Shown here: positions 32,500-44,382 of the stretch, piece after piece
How positions within the stretch are numbered: the first letter of the stretch is position 1
Layout of the letters: each line of letters begins with the position of its first letter
Assembly (NCBI GenBank): GCA_936450465.1
Contig: OW388297.1
Location: forward strand, 60,888,581 to 60,952,580
Direction of reading: 5' to 3'
Origin: Gibbula magus
Lineage: Eukaryota; Mollusca; Gastropoda; Trochida; Trochidae
DNA length: 64,000 nucleotides
Made by a program: the position numbers and the translations under genes
Notes under the pieces: model-generated
Databases searched by the model: none
What the model was told of the DNA's origin: nothing
Seen by the model: only the letters and a program-made list of their open reading frames with translations

Positions 32500-32778
32500 C
32501 TGCTCCATCAGGTTGTTTGTGTCCTTGTGGCTGCAACAATCCCGATTGTGTAACAAACTTTGCCTTGTTTCTCTAATGGTCGGTTGTATATCACATGCAT
32601 GTTATCAGCCAATGAAATGTATTAATTTTAAAATTGATGATTGCTCATATATCTTCTTTGGCCTCTTGCAATATTGCTTGATTTAAAGTAATTTTATTTG
32701 CCGGGATTTAAACAAACTGTTGTTTAACAATCAGGGGAATTAGGCAATTGTTGAAGTCCAAACACCCTGATGGAACAG
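32500..32778. mobile_element. MITE with imperfect ~60-bp inverted repeats
   Basis: The left end CTGCTCCATCAGGTTGTTTG pairs with the right end, which in reverse reads CTGTTCCATCAGGGTGTTTG. Pairing continues through CAACAAT and AACAAACTTTG-like segments. There is no coding frame and no obvious target duplication. Confidence 0.6.
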
Positions 32779-33318
32779 AATTAACAGAGATAATAGCTAT
32801 TAAGAAATTACAGTGATGTATCTCATCTAATAAACACCTGGTTGGATATTATTTAAAGACCATGTTAACTAAAATAAAATAAATGTGTTAAGAATAAATA
32901 TGAATATTAAAATTTCATTCTCTTGTTATTATTTTCATAGTTTGAGTGGAAATGGAATGTGTTTTTCATTGAAGACTAATGGTAATTTACCAAAAAAGGT
33001 ATTTAGAAGTATACACTATAATATAATTTATCATCCAAAACTGTGTTCCACAGGAGATATCGTTTGTGTGAGATCAAGCGATATCTCCTAGGAGATATCT
33101 TTTTGGCAGTAGATTTTGCACAATGCCCTGTCGCCGTCAACTACATGACATCGAAATGCTTTTACATCATCGAGTAATGACGTCATAAACATGATGACGT
33201 CACAATGCTATGACCTCACCGCACTGGAAGTAAAATGGCAGAGATGTGCTCAGAGATGTGCTCAGAGATGTACACTTTTTTCACTTAAATGTAATAAGAA
33301 TGATTTTGGATGATAAAT

Positions 33319-33465
33319 AGAATCTCACCCTCGTGTCTTCTGATATCAAATATATCAACACTCGTTGATAAAAGTAAAAATATCCTCGGCAAGCCTCAGA
33401 TATTTGTAACCTTCATCAACTCGTGTTGATATATTTGATATCAGAAGACACTTGGGTGAGATTCT
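33319..33465. mobile_element. Foldback MITE, 147 bp
   Basis: AGAATCTCACCC begins the left arm and GGGTGAGATTCT closes the right. The arms pair through GTGTCTTCTGATATCAAATA and TATCAACAC. The centre contains AAATATC. This is a palindromic non-autonomous element. Confidence 0.7.
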
Positions 33466-33758
33466 CTATATAACAGAGATATGAAAACAATGTTCAGATA
33501 AATAATTAAATATCAATTTTATGACATGTCAATTAACTTTTGGGTAATAAATAGTATTTTTCTATTTTTAATTTTTTTTAGATTCATACAGGGATTTGGA
33601 AAGACACCTTTGACAATGGGTAATTTTCAGGGCTTTGAGTCATTTTCTATATTTTAAATTGGCCATTCTCCTTTGTAGCAATACCACTATTGATAAGAAA
33701 TTTGCACTTACCGGTATTTGCTTTCTGATGATTTTATTTTTAAAAGTTAATTATCCCC

Positions 33759-35712
33759 CGCTAACATAGTTTTCAAAGTTTCAAGAGGATGTCGTCAAGG
33801 AGATCCAATATCGCCATATATTTTTATTCTGTGTGCAGAGATACTAGCTATAATGATTAGAAATAATGAAAATATAAAAGGAATAAGGATGGGAAATATG
33901 GAATCTCTTTTATCACAATTTGCAGATGATACCACACTTACTTTAGATGGATCAGAAAAAGGCCTCTACGCAACAATGAATACTTTATCATTTTTTGCAA
34001 GATTTTCAGGACTAAAGGTAAATGCTGACAAGACTAAACTGATTTGGATTGGCTCAAAAAAAAGAACACGCTATAAGCTTTGTAAAGAATGGAAAATGGA
34101 CTGGTCACAGACCCAATTTAAGTTACTTGGCATAGAATTTGATGTCGAGTTAGATAATATGATACGACTGAACTATTCCAAAAAGTTTGAGAGCATTGAA
34201 AGAGAAATGACCCAATGGTCAAAAAGAACACTAACACCCTTGGGGAGAAATGTAGTGCTGAAATCATTATTACTTCCAAAACTAAATCATTTGTTCAGTA
34301 GCTTACCTAACCCTACAAAAAAAACTGTGGAAGACTTTCAGAAGAAATGTTATCATTTTATTTGGAAGGGTAAGCCAGATAAAATTAAAAGAAATATTAT
34401 GCAAAAAACACCTAAAAATGGAGGTATTAGTGTCCCTGATGTCAAGACCATTATTTCAGCTCAAAAATTGAGTTGGATTAAGAGATTAATTTATAGTAAT
34501 GCAGTCTGGACAAAGTTGTTTTCAGAAAATATCATTGATATAAATGTGCTCTATTTAGCAGATTCTCACTATATTAAACAGGAAGTAATTCCTATAATTG
34601 AAAATAAATTTTGGAAAGATGTATTATCAGTATGGTCAAACTATTTGAACTCCTACGACAAGGAATTTGAAAGTGGAGAAGTAATTATGGAAAAGTCTCT
34701 TTGGTTTAATAATGATATCAGAATTGGAAACAAAATTATCTATTTTCAACAATGGCACAGAAAGGGTATTACATATTTTAGAGACATGGTCGATGACAGT
34801 GGAAAAGTTTATGATTTTACAGAATTTATGCAAAAGTATGATATTAAAACAGATTTCTTGACTTACGAAGGTGTAAAAAAAACAGTGTCATCTTTTTTGC
34901 GTAATATTGAATTCTGTGTAAAACTCAATTTCGGACCAATCAGGCCTTTCAATATAACTTCAATAAACAATCAACAAGGTTGTTCAGGCTTTTATACAAC
35001 TTTATTAAATTCAAAATTTACAAAGTTGAAAACATTTTTCAAATGGGAGGAATATTTGAAAACAGAGTACACTGACACAGAGTGGACAAATTACAATCTT
35101 ATGGCAAAAAGATGTACACAAAGTAGCGAACTTATATGGTTCCAATTTAAAATCATACATAATATATTAAGTACCAATAATTTATTATTCAAGATTGGAT
35201 ATGTAGAATCATCAGCATGTTCTCTGTGCAACAACTCAATTGAAACCATTTCACATGTTTTGTATGCTTGTCAGTATGCTAAGACCATATGGAGACAATT
35301 ATCAGAATGGCTTGCAGATTACATAGAAGGAATTATTGATTTGAATGAGGAGAAAATACTGTTTGGATTTAGAGGTAAAAATAATAACCCATTAAATGCA
35401 ATTATTCTCATAACAAAATTGTTTCTTTACAAATGCAATATTAAAAAAATTCAACCAAATCTTAAACCTTTACAACTAGAATTAACGAGATATTACCAAA
35501 TAACAAGAACTATGGCTTTCTCAAATTGTACATATGCAAGCTTCTATAAGTTCTGGTCTTCTCTCCATATGATTTTCAAAGATCCTGCAAAGACTCCATG
35601 ATATGACATTGAATGTATGTTCTTATGCACATGTATGTTTATTTTATTTGATATGAATGGAAATGTACTGAAAAAATGGAAATAAAAAAAAAAAAAAAAA
35701 AAAAACATAGTT
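33759..35712 (+). mobile_element. Tx1/L1-like LINE insertion with poly(A) tail
   Basis: ACATAGTT precedes the truncated 5' end near 33770 and recurs after the poly(A) near 35705, giving an 8-bp target duplication. Joining the flanks restores a palindrome of the TATCCCCCGCTAACATAG type that marks the end of the adjacent satellite-bearing element. The insertion is therefore younger than that element. Confidence 0.75.
33777..35601 (+). pseudogene. Tx1/L1-like LINE ORF2, 5'-truncated
   Basis: The open frame starts in the middle of the reverse transcriptase with SRGCRQGDPISPYIF (from 33781), followed by the catalytic SQFADDTTLTL, GLKVNADKTKLIWIGS and KLLGIEFD. The long C-terminal domain ends with CSLCNNSIETISHVLYAC, a CCHC finger of the Tx1/L1 type. 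The frame is open to the TGA at 35599 with no stop or frameshift, so this insertion is young, but endonuclease, ORF1 and the first half of the polymerase are missing. The internal ATG at 33853 is not a true start. A 3' UTR of ~80 bp ends in a poly(A) tract at 35683-35705. Confidence 0.85.
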
Positions 35713-37985
35713 AGGGGGGGGGATATTGAAATGGGCTCCGTCCGTCCGTCCGTTCGTCCGTCCGTCCGTCCCTATTTTGTTTCCGGAGCAGAACTCAAAA
35801 ACCATAAGACATATCTCAACGAAACTTGGTGTGTGGAACAATCATCATGTGTAGATGTGCCTTTTGGGGTTTTCAACTTCTTCGAGTTATTTTTTTTGAC
35901 CGTTTCCATGGAAATGTAACTTAGAATTTCGTTTCCGGAGCAGAACTCGAAAACCATAAGACATATCTCAACGAAACTTGGTGTGTGGAACAATCATCAT
36001 GTGTAGATGTGCCTTTTGGGGTTTTCAACTTCTTCGAGTTATTTTTTTTGACCGTTTCCATGGAAATGTAACTTAGAATTTCGTTTCCGGAGCAGAACTC
36101 GAAAACCATAAGACATATCTCAACGAAACTTGGTGTGTGGAACAATCATCATGTGTAGATGTGCCTTTTGGGGTTTTCAACTTCTTCGAGTTATTTTTTT
36201 TGACCGTTTCCATGGAAATGTAACTTAGAATTTCGTTTCCGGAGCAGAACTCGAAAACCATAAGACATATCTCAACAAAACTTGGTGTGTGGAACAATCA
36301 TCATGTGTAGATGTGCCTTTTGGGGTTTTCAACTTCTTCGAGTTAATTTTTTTTACCGTTTCCATGGAAATGTAACTTAGAATTTCGTTTCCGGAGCAGA
36401 ACTCGAAAACCATAAGACATATCTCAACGAAACTTGGTGTGTGGAACAATCATCATGTGTAGATGTGCCTTTTGGGGTTTTCAACTTCTTCGAGTTATTT
36501 TATTTGACCGTTTCCATGGAAATGTAACTTAGAATTTCGTTTCCGGAACAGAACTCAAAAACTATAAGACATATCTCAACGAAACTTGGTGTGTGGAACA
36601 ATCATCATGTGTAGATGTGTCTTTTGGTTTTCAACTTCTTCGAGGTATTTTTTTTGACCGTTTCCATGGAAATGTAACTTAGAATTTCGTTTCCGGAGCA
36701 GAACTCGAAAACCATAAGACATATCTCAACGAAACTTGGTGTGTGGAACAATCATCATGTGTAGATGTGCCTTTTGGGGTTTTCAACTTCTTCGAGTTAT
36801 TTTATTTGACCGTTTCCATGGAAATGTAACTTAGAATTTCGTTTCCGGAACAGAACTCAAAAACTATAAGACATATCTCAACGAAACTTGGTGTGTGGAA
36901 CAATCATCATGTGTAGATGTGTCTTTTGGTTTTCAACTTCTTCGAGGTATTTTTTTTGACGGTTTCCATGGAAATGTAACTTAGAATTTCGTTTCCGGAG
37001 CAGAACTCGAAAACTATAAGACATATCTCAACGATACTTGGTGTGTGGAACAATCATCATGTGTAGATCTGCCTTTTGGGGTTTTTCAACTTCTTCGAGT
37101 TATTTTTTTTTTACCGTTTCCATGGAAATGTAACTTAGAATTTCGTTTCCGGAACAGAACTCAAAAACTATAAGACATATCTCAACGAAACTTGGTGTGT
37201 GGAACAATCATCATGTGTAGATGTGTCTTTTGGTTTTCAACTTCTTCGAGGTATTTTTTTTGACGGTTTCCATGGAAATGTAACTTAGAATTTCGTTTCC
37301 GGAGCAGAACTCGAAAACTATAAGACATATCTCAACGATACTTGGTGTGTGGAACAATCATCATGTGTAGATCTGCCTTTTGGGGTTTTTCAACTTCTTC
37401 GAGTTATTTTTTTTTTACCGTTTCCATGGAAATGTAACTTAGAATTTCATTTCCGGAACAGAACTCGAAAACTATAGGACATATCTCAATGAAACTTGGT
37501 GTGTGGAACAATCATCATGTGTAGATGTGTCTTTTGGGGTTTTCAACTTCTTCGAGTTATTTTTTTTTACCGTTTCCATGGAAATGTAACTTAGAATTTC
37601 GTTTCCGGAGCAGAACTCGAAAACTATAAGACATATCTCAACGATACTTGGTGTGTGGAACAATCATCATGTGTAGATGTGCCTTTTGGGGTTTTCAACT
37701 TCTTCGAGTTATTTTTTTTGACCGTTTCCATGGAAATGTAACTTAGAATTTCGTTTCCGGAACAGAACTCAAAAACTATAAGACATATCTCAACGAAACT
37801 TGGTGTGTGGAACAACCATCATGTGTAGATGTGCCTTTTGGGGTTTTCAACTTCTTAGAGTTATTTTTTTACCGTTTCCATGGAAATGTAACCTAGAATT
37901 TCGTTTCCGGTACAGAACTCGAAAACTATAAGACATATCTCAACGAAACTTGGTGTGTGGAACAATCATCATGTGTAGATGTGCC
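35713..37985 (-). repeat. 152-bp tandem satellite, 15 copies, with ACGG tract
   Basis: A (TCCG)n tract at 35735-35772 is followed by units starting GTTTCCGGAGCAGAACTC at 35779, 35931, 36083, 36235, 36387, 36539, 36689, 36841, 36991, 37145, 37295, 37449, 37602, 37754 and 37903. From 36387 to about 37450 two unit types (GGAGCAG with a longer tail, GGAACAG with a shorter tail) alternate, forming ~304-bp dimers. Read on the minus strand the order is cores, then ACGG microsatellite, then terminal palindrome, the same plan as the HINEs. The open frames across it are by-products. Confidence 0.85.
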
Positions 37986-38100
37986 TGAAAGGCCCGATGG
38001 GCTTATGGCATTGCACGGTATCCAGCCGTCTGTAAACTTTTTGCATTTTGTCTTCATCTCCAGAACCACTTTGTCTAAGGAGCTGAAATTTTGTGTGTTG
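37986..38100 (-). mobile_element. HINE right end fused to the satellite
   Basis: In mid-unit the satellite changes to CCTGAAAGGCCCGATGGGC, the reversed right hairpin of the pearl-like HINE, then a short diverged microsatellite and one partial core (AGGAGCTGAAATTTTGTGTG). The last GATGAGCTA bases are missing at the fusion. Confidence 0.65.
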
Positions 38101-38104
38101 TGTT

Positions 38105-38205
38105 TAGTTGAAAAAAGGTTCATAGTCACTGTTATTCAACAACTATTCTTCAATAAATTTTCCAAAAGGCGGGGGATATGGCCGACTCTGTCTGCTTGTT
38201 TATTA
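38105..38205 (+). repeat. Dispersed repeat shared with 28735-28945
   Basis: It shares GTTCATAGTCACTGTTATTC and GGCGGGGGATATGGCCGACT with the minus strand at 28735-28945. It directly follows the HINE core remnant. The class is unknown. Confidence 0.6.
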
Positions 38206-38606
38206 ATTAAATTCTAATTAAGAGGATCTACTCAATTCACTTTTGTGAGATATAATTTATTTTTTGTTTTTAAATTTGTTTATTCATAATTAAGAAATTT
38301 GCACTTGCTTGGTTTCTAATAATTATATTCAAAAATTTAATTTCTTTCGAGGAAATGTGTCCAGTTTCCATAAAGTTTTGAAAGCGATAAGCATGACACA
38401 CCCGATAATTGTATCAAGCTTCATAACCCGGAAGTGAAGTTGCCACTTACATACGAGCGTCTATTAACCAATACTAACGCGGATTACCGAAGGTATCATG
38501 TGATATAATATAAGTCATTCTACTCCTATCGAAGTAATACTAAAATGGGCAGCGAAGACTTTATTTATGAGGTCAAGTGACTACTCGATTTTTTTACAAC
38601 CCAAGG
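38206..38606. other. Unassigned AT-rich DNA
   Basis: No frame, hairpin or known repeat was recognised. Confidence 0.35.
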
Positions 38607-38771
38607 TCACGATGTCGCACCCATGACAAAAACATGTGGTTTAGAATTTTTTGCTAACCATGACAAATCGTCCCTGGAACGTTCCTCCCTAGCTTCTACT
38701 ATGTAAGGTGCCCGGACTTCAGCTATCAGTTCGAAACGATATGGCTCTGGTAAACGATCAAAGCTGTCATC
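38607..38771 (-). CDS. Candidate coding fragment, unidentified
   Basis: On the minus strand 54 codons starting DDSFDRLPEPYRFELIAEVR lead through APYIVEAREERSRDDLSWLA to a TGA. The composition is charged and protein-like, unlike flanking DNA, and TAG immediately precedes the block, which could be an acceptor AG. The family is not recognised. It may be a host exon or a relic of an unlisted transposon. Confidence 0.25.
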   Translation of the reverse strand, partial: DDSFDRLPEPYRFELIAEVRAPYIVEAREERSRDDLSWLAKNSKPHVFVMGATS

Positions 38772-39996
38772 CTACGTTATGTTGCTGTCACTTAAAGATG
38801 CGCTTGACTTATCGGCGGCGGCCATCTTTCTTTGTTTGCCCCAGTTGACGTCACACGTTAGATCGGTAAAAATTCAGTTTTTTCTGGATGTTTCCGTAAA
38901 CCAAGATCGCGGACACGCCCGAGAGCAACGTAAACGGTATCATTTTTTCTCTTCTCTTACTAATTTCAGAAAATATACATGCAACTCATTCGTAATTCAT
39001 ACGAAAATTTACTTGTATAATTTCGTGAGAAAACTATATCTCAAGTATTTAAAATGTACACCTCGAATTAAAGGAGATATTCAACACAATTCACGGCAAA
39101 ATCACCCGGGAGTTGCGCTTTAAGTGGGAAAGATGATGTTTGGGAGTTATGGATCACTGGATTAACATTTGACAATTTGACAATTATATAAACTGAAACA
39201 CAAAACAACAACAATCTGCATTTTTTAATTAATGTGAAATGTTTTTCTGCACCTCTCATTTCTGAAAGGAACACTGTGCTCCTGAATAAAACACTGGAAA
39301 GCGTAAATTCAATTAGTGGGAAAATGGAACTAGCGTTACTCCTACGCAGCTATGTTTCCGTTGCGCAGTGGCCTACTCGCCACTACTTGCCGTACAAGCG
39401 CGAATATGAATGCATTTTAATCGAAACAAATACTTCTAACTGTCTGTTTTGTTTTACATGGTAATTGTCTCTTATCATGATAAAAAAAAGAAGGGAATCT
39501 GCAAACTAGCTAAAGGACTTACGTATCGCTCTTCAAGAAACATGTATCTATATATCATTTTGTAAATAACAAAAGTACAATTGTGATGATTTTGCAAGTA
39601 TTTCGCATGCGAATATAGCAATATACAATGATGACAAAGATTAGAATAACGAACCTGTTTTCTCCATGAGCTTAATAATCCATGTACTATAATAATCGTC
39701 TATGTCAGCGATAAGTTATTGACAATTGATTGGGCCAGTCTATTTTATGTACGGGGATAACAGGTCAATGGCAACTCGTTAGCAATAATCACTGGTGCAT
39801 AAAGGTGTTTTGACAACACTGTAGGCAAAGTGCCCTGTAGGCAGAAGTAGACGCCGCCGGTTAGATTGCTTTCCGGCAGAGGTGGGTTATCAGATTTTTT
39901 CTGAATATGATGATTGATGTAGCTGACATTTTAGTTCAGGTGTTAGAGAGTTTTATAGGTTAAGGTGTAGCAATTGAAAATGGTCACTAACATTAC
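38772..39996. other. Unassigned DNA with a GC-richer start
   Basis: 38800-38935 includes CGGCGGCGGCCATC and a TTGACGTCAC motif but no convincing gene. The 114-codon frame at 38779-39123 loses coding character after its first third. The rest is AT-rich. Confidence 0.35.
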
Positions 39997-42110
39997 TGAG
40001 TGAGTGAGTGTCTTTAGCTCCTCCAGATTTGGAGATTTGCAGTTGGGTTTGATTTGATAATTAAAAAGTTACTACAGCAAATAAATTAAAGGTGGATAAG
40101 TCTGTTTGGGAGGAAGAATTGTCCTACAAGGTGAAGCAGTTTCAGTTCACCAATGTCTAAGAAGTGTGCTCCAAGGAGAGTTCTTGTTTGTTCCTCCAGC
40201 TTCATGGAGTCCAGCATTTCGTAGATATCTACACCAAACGTGCATTCATGTAACAGATGATGGGGCAGATTTTTATATTCTACAGCACAGAACTGACAGT
40301 TGGCAAGTTTAGCAGGTTCAGCAATCACTTTAACTATACTTTTGAGAGCGCGCTGTGAGTGAGGAATCTGTCGTCCCAGAGTCCAGAGCTTGGAAGGTTT
40401 GTAGGATCGATGAAGATTCTGGAACAGGGAGAGTTCTTCGTCGTTAGAGATCCTTTGCTGGAGTAGTGTTGTTTCAGCCTCTGTGACTTTCGATTTCACA
40501 ACTGCTTTCCACTTTTTGTGGGAATGTGGTTAAGTTGCCTTTAATGATGTATTCACTGCAATCATAGGACACCAGAAGCTTGTAGACGTCAGGTATGTAG
40601 CCAAGGAAACATTTATGGTGGAACAGAAAGAATCTGAGTAGTCTGAAGAGGAGGACGGATCTTGCTGTGCAGTTTACTGTACACTTGATTATTCTTCCGA
40701 GCAGACTCATCTTCCTAATAGCAATTAAAGAAGAGATAGGTATGATTCCAATCATGGACATGACAACATCTGTTCGTGATCGCACTGGCAAACCCTGGAT
40801 CAACTTCAGGCAGAATCTGTGTGCACGTTCAAGTTGGTGTATGTCTTGCTGGGAGAGGCTGTACAGAGTCTCAGATGGTAAAGGGCACGCTGGAGAACAA
40901 TCGATCTGTACACAGTTGCAGACGTTAAGGGATGCATGTCACCATCGAAGGCTCCGATGTTTGCTGTGCTTAAGTAAGCTGCTTTAAGCTTTCTGCAGAT
41001 ATCATTGATTTGCTGTGTAGTGTCTAATGTCTTGTTGACCTTGTACCTAGGTGAGTGTAGCTGCTGTCTTCGTTGATTTTCTGAGTACCGAAAGACCAGC
41101 TCCGGTTCGAGCGTTCTTATGACTTAATGTTCTCGTTGAAAACAACTGTACTTTTCCTTGCATTAAATTTAAATCTCCACTTGCAGCTGTAAGTGTAGCA
41201 GATGTCAATGAGAGCCTTGAGACCACCCTTGGTTACTGAGTGTGATGTCGTCTGCCTGTGTTGTTGCACATGAGGGTATACTGTGTATTGATAGACCGTG
41301 TCCCGAGCCTGTGAGCTGAGTGAGCAGATCATTTATAAACACTGTGTAGAGCCATGGCGAGAGTACACCTCCCTGTCTAGTTCCTTGTCTGATACAGAAC
41401 CAATTGCTGAGGTAGCCCTGGTAAAGAACGCAGCTTTCTATTCCACTGTACATAGATGAAATCGTTTGAAGATAGGAATCCTTGATACCAAGCTCCCGTA
41501 ATTTATAGAACAAACCAGAGTGCCAGACACAATCAAAGGCTTTCTCAGCATCAAGAAAGCATGCAAACAATTTGCTGTTCTCTTCTTTACAGTAGCAGAT
41601 GCACTCTTTGAGTAGGACAGCTGTCATAGTTGAGTCTACACCTTGCTGGAAGCCATGCTGTAGAGGTTTGCGAAGTAACCACCCCATCCAAGAGCTGTGT
41701 CCTTTTCATTCTTGCATTCCTGTCCATCACCAAGTTCAATTAAGAGTGTGGTCCAGCGGAGCGTGATTTTTTCTTGGAATTAATCAGGCGCCAGAATGAG
41801 GTTTGATCGATTTCTGCAGCAGTATCAATCTCCTGTGTTGTTTTCCTGCGATGATCCTCAATATGGTGTCTCTGTGTACACCTAAATCGTCTCTTAAGGT
41901 CCTTGTAGTGAGCGTAGCTGCTGTGTTCCTCCCCCCCCGTGGTTTATCTTCAGTTACCCACAGTGCAGGAGTGCCTCTCATCAGGTCGTGAATTGCCTTT
42001 AGTTCCTTGCTCCAATATGGTTTCAGATGTTTCTTGTACCGATGGGTTGGAATGTAGAGCTTGGAGGTTGAAACCGGACATCTGTTGAGATCATAACAGG
42101 GGCATCAAAA
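39997..42110 (-). pseudogene. Degenerate APE-type LINE ORF2
   Basis: Read on the minus strand, pieces occur in order. At 41981-41784 there is a pre-RT segment. At 41687-41205 the reverse transcriptase has QHGFQQGVDSTMTAVLL, CFLDAEKAFDCVWH, GTRQGGVLSPWLYTVFINDL and, after a small frameshift, QADDITLSN, where ADD is the catalytic pair. At 40803-40474 and 40499-40086 come thumb and C-terminal parts with CQFCAVEYKNLPHHLLHEC, a CCHC-type finger. The 3' end is a (CACT)n tail at 39997-40010. Several frameshifts make it a pseudogene. The clade is uncertain, and endonuclease and ORF1 are absent. Confidence 0.75.
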
Positions 42111-42244
42111 TGAAATCAACAAATCTAAGTCTCCATGTAACAAATGTGTTTTTCTGAAGCTGGTCTTACCTGGTTTCAGAGATGTCATTTAAAGGTTTCA
42201 TTAATAATGCCTGCCACCCCTATACTTTGGAGGTGGGTGTTGAG

Positions 42245-42946
42245 GGCCAAGGAGTCTGCACACAACTTTTCAGCTTTCTAGACCTTTTGATACTGGAGAA
42301 GAACATGAAAATAGGTTTCTAAGCTTAAGGTTGTGAGGTCCGGGGGTCGAATCCCACCAGGGGCACGGCAACTTTGTCTGCAGTAGAGAACTGTTCTACA
42401 CACAGGAAGGTTTGGGTGCAATGCTACACTGAATTTCAGAGTAGTACCACCCATGGTTCGCAATTTCCAGCCGTTGCTCGCAGGTTTCACCGCAATGCAT
42501 AGCCACATGGCGTTGCGGGCTTTCTCCCTGCCATAATTTCTAGCAGCCGCGATATAAGTGAAATACTATTGAAAGCGACGTTAAACACTAACTCAGCTCA
42601 CCTCACATTAAGGTTGTGACCCATGTGACCCTATTTGGGTGCAAGGGGTCACCAAATCTACAATTTAGAATCCCCATTGGCCAAGGAGTCAAATTACATC
42701 AAATTTCTCTCTGGAGTCATTGGTTCTGGAGAAGAAGATGAAAATAGCTTTTTAGGTTATGACCCCTATGGCCCTTATTTGGGGTCACAGGGTCACCAAA
42801 TCTACAATTTAGAATCCCCATTGGCCAAGGAGTTTGCACACAACATTTCAGCTCTCTAGAGTTATTGGTTCTGGAGAAGAAGTCGAAAAGCGAAAAGTTT
42901 ACAGACGGACGGGCGCCATGTCATGCCATGCCATGCCATGCCATGT
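42245..42946 (+). mobile_element. HINE with SINE insertion, both ends lost
   Basis: A core unit at 42245-42324, interrupted by a SINE, resumes at 42620. Further cores, GTCGAAAAGCG, a very short ACGG tract and CATGCCATGCCATGCC follow. The right hairpin is absent, so the copy stops within the pre-terminal region. Confidence 0.75.
42337..42607 (+). mobile_element. tRNA-derived SINE, 5'-truncated
   Basis: It starts at the B box (GGTCGAATCCC) and shares the body (GAACTGTTCTACACACAGG, GCCACATGGCGTTGCGGGC) and 3' part (GAAAGCGACGTTAAACAC, CTCAC tail) with the SINE at 1804-2113. A 12-bp target duplication TTAAGGTTGTGA is perfect at 42325-42336 and 42608-42619. Confidence 0.85.
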
Positions 42947-44382
42947 ACCGAGACTATTGAATACTAAGATATGAAAGCCATGATACATGTCTCAATAAAG
43001 TTTAATATCCTATCCATGTATATGCTTTGAATGAGAGTGTTACCTCTCATAGTAAAATAAGTGTATCAGATTTTGAAAGAGGTCCACAGGTACGGATACT
43101 TCAGACAAGGGGTTGGGTACATCCGGACACATACTGCTTTTGTTTAAAACTCAGTTTATTGCAATGAAGTGAACATGAAAATGAAATGAATATGAACCAA
43201 CATCAAGTATAACTAGAAGCTACTTCTGCAGTTTTCTGCTATTCTTTAACCACAACCTACATGACAAAACATTAAGATAAGTAATCAAAATCAAAATCTC
43301 GGATATTTTATCCTTTCAACACGAAACCCCTATACAACTCTTATAGAAATCAATCAACGAATAAAAGGAGAATCAAAAGTAGTTACACATTCTGGAAATT
43401 CAATAAAATCGTTTAAAAGATTTATATTGAGGTTATTGCAAAATGTTTCTTTATTTTCCTAGTGACATTCAAGAGAAGGCATGGTTGTGAAAAACAATCT
43501 TAACAAATCATATGTCGAAGACTCGTTTATCGTAGCAATGTTTATATACGTGTATGTCATATATGCGTTTTTGCCATGTGTAAAAGTCTATTCCCTTCAA
43601 ATTAAAAGTATGTCAACAAAGTAACATTTAGGAAACTGCAATATAGACCATTACTAATTGGACTTTTGAAAATAAGGAACCAGTTTTCAATGAAAAGGCG
43701 TAAACGAACGGTGTTATACCGAAGCAGATAGTAAATATGCATTGAACAAAATTAAAAATGTCAAAAGCAAAGGCTTTTGATTAATTTCCATGTCTTTAAA
43801 AGTTTAAAACAATCGCACACATAATAAGGGACATGTATGTGGCAGGTTCGTCCACATGGAAGAAGCTACCCCACTTTAACTTTTTTCAGATAAATATAAA
43901 TTGACAACCAGACAGGAGAGATTATACGAGAATGAAACTGTTCGCACATGAGTTGTGCTTATCACTGCAGGGCAAAATTCCCGCTTGCCCAACTTTTTGC
44001 GAATATGGCATGGTTGTTGACGTGGCGTAAGTTTCCTTAACCAATGACAACATTTGTTACATTTTCGGTTTGGGAGTTAGCGGGGTTGTCCGAACCATCC
44101 CCACTCTCCCCTACATGGTTGCCTATATTTATCAATTGCTAACTCATGAACAGACAAATGACATGTTTCACATTTCAATAATTTTATTACATATTTGATT
44201 GACATCTTAGGACTTTTAAAGATTGCCATGATCATTGCACTGATTATTAGATGACACAATACTATTTAACAGCAATATAATACTGAACAAATGACACTAA
44301 CAAGATGTGTTTGTTAAACACTGATGCCTCCGGAATAATCATAGTTTCGAATAAAATATTAGAGTGTTCTCAAGGTAAAAAA
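42947..44382. other. Unassigned AT-rich DNA
   Basis: No repeat end, hairpin or convincing frame was recognised in ~1.4 kb. This may be genuine intergenic or intronic host DNA upstream of the candidate exon at 45637. Confidence 0.4.

Noticed and set aside
33853..33855. ATG as the true start of the LINE ORF
   Set aside because: Conserved reverse transcriptase codons (SRGCRQGDPISP) extend upstream of it, so the frame is 5'-truncated rather than starting here.
35772..37815. Series of near-identical 63-74 residue minus-strand frames starting MFHTPSFVEICL
   Set aside because: They repeat with the 152-bp satellite period and exist only because the unit has an open frame. There is no sign of selection and no independent gene.
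38779..39123. 114-codon plus-strand frame
   Set aside because: There is no recognisable domain, coding-like composition fades after the first third, and no supporting splice or start context was seen.
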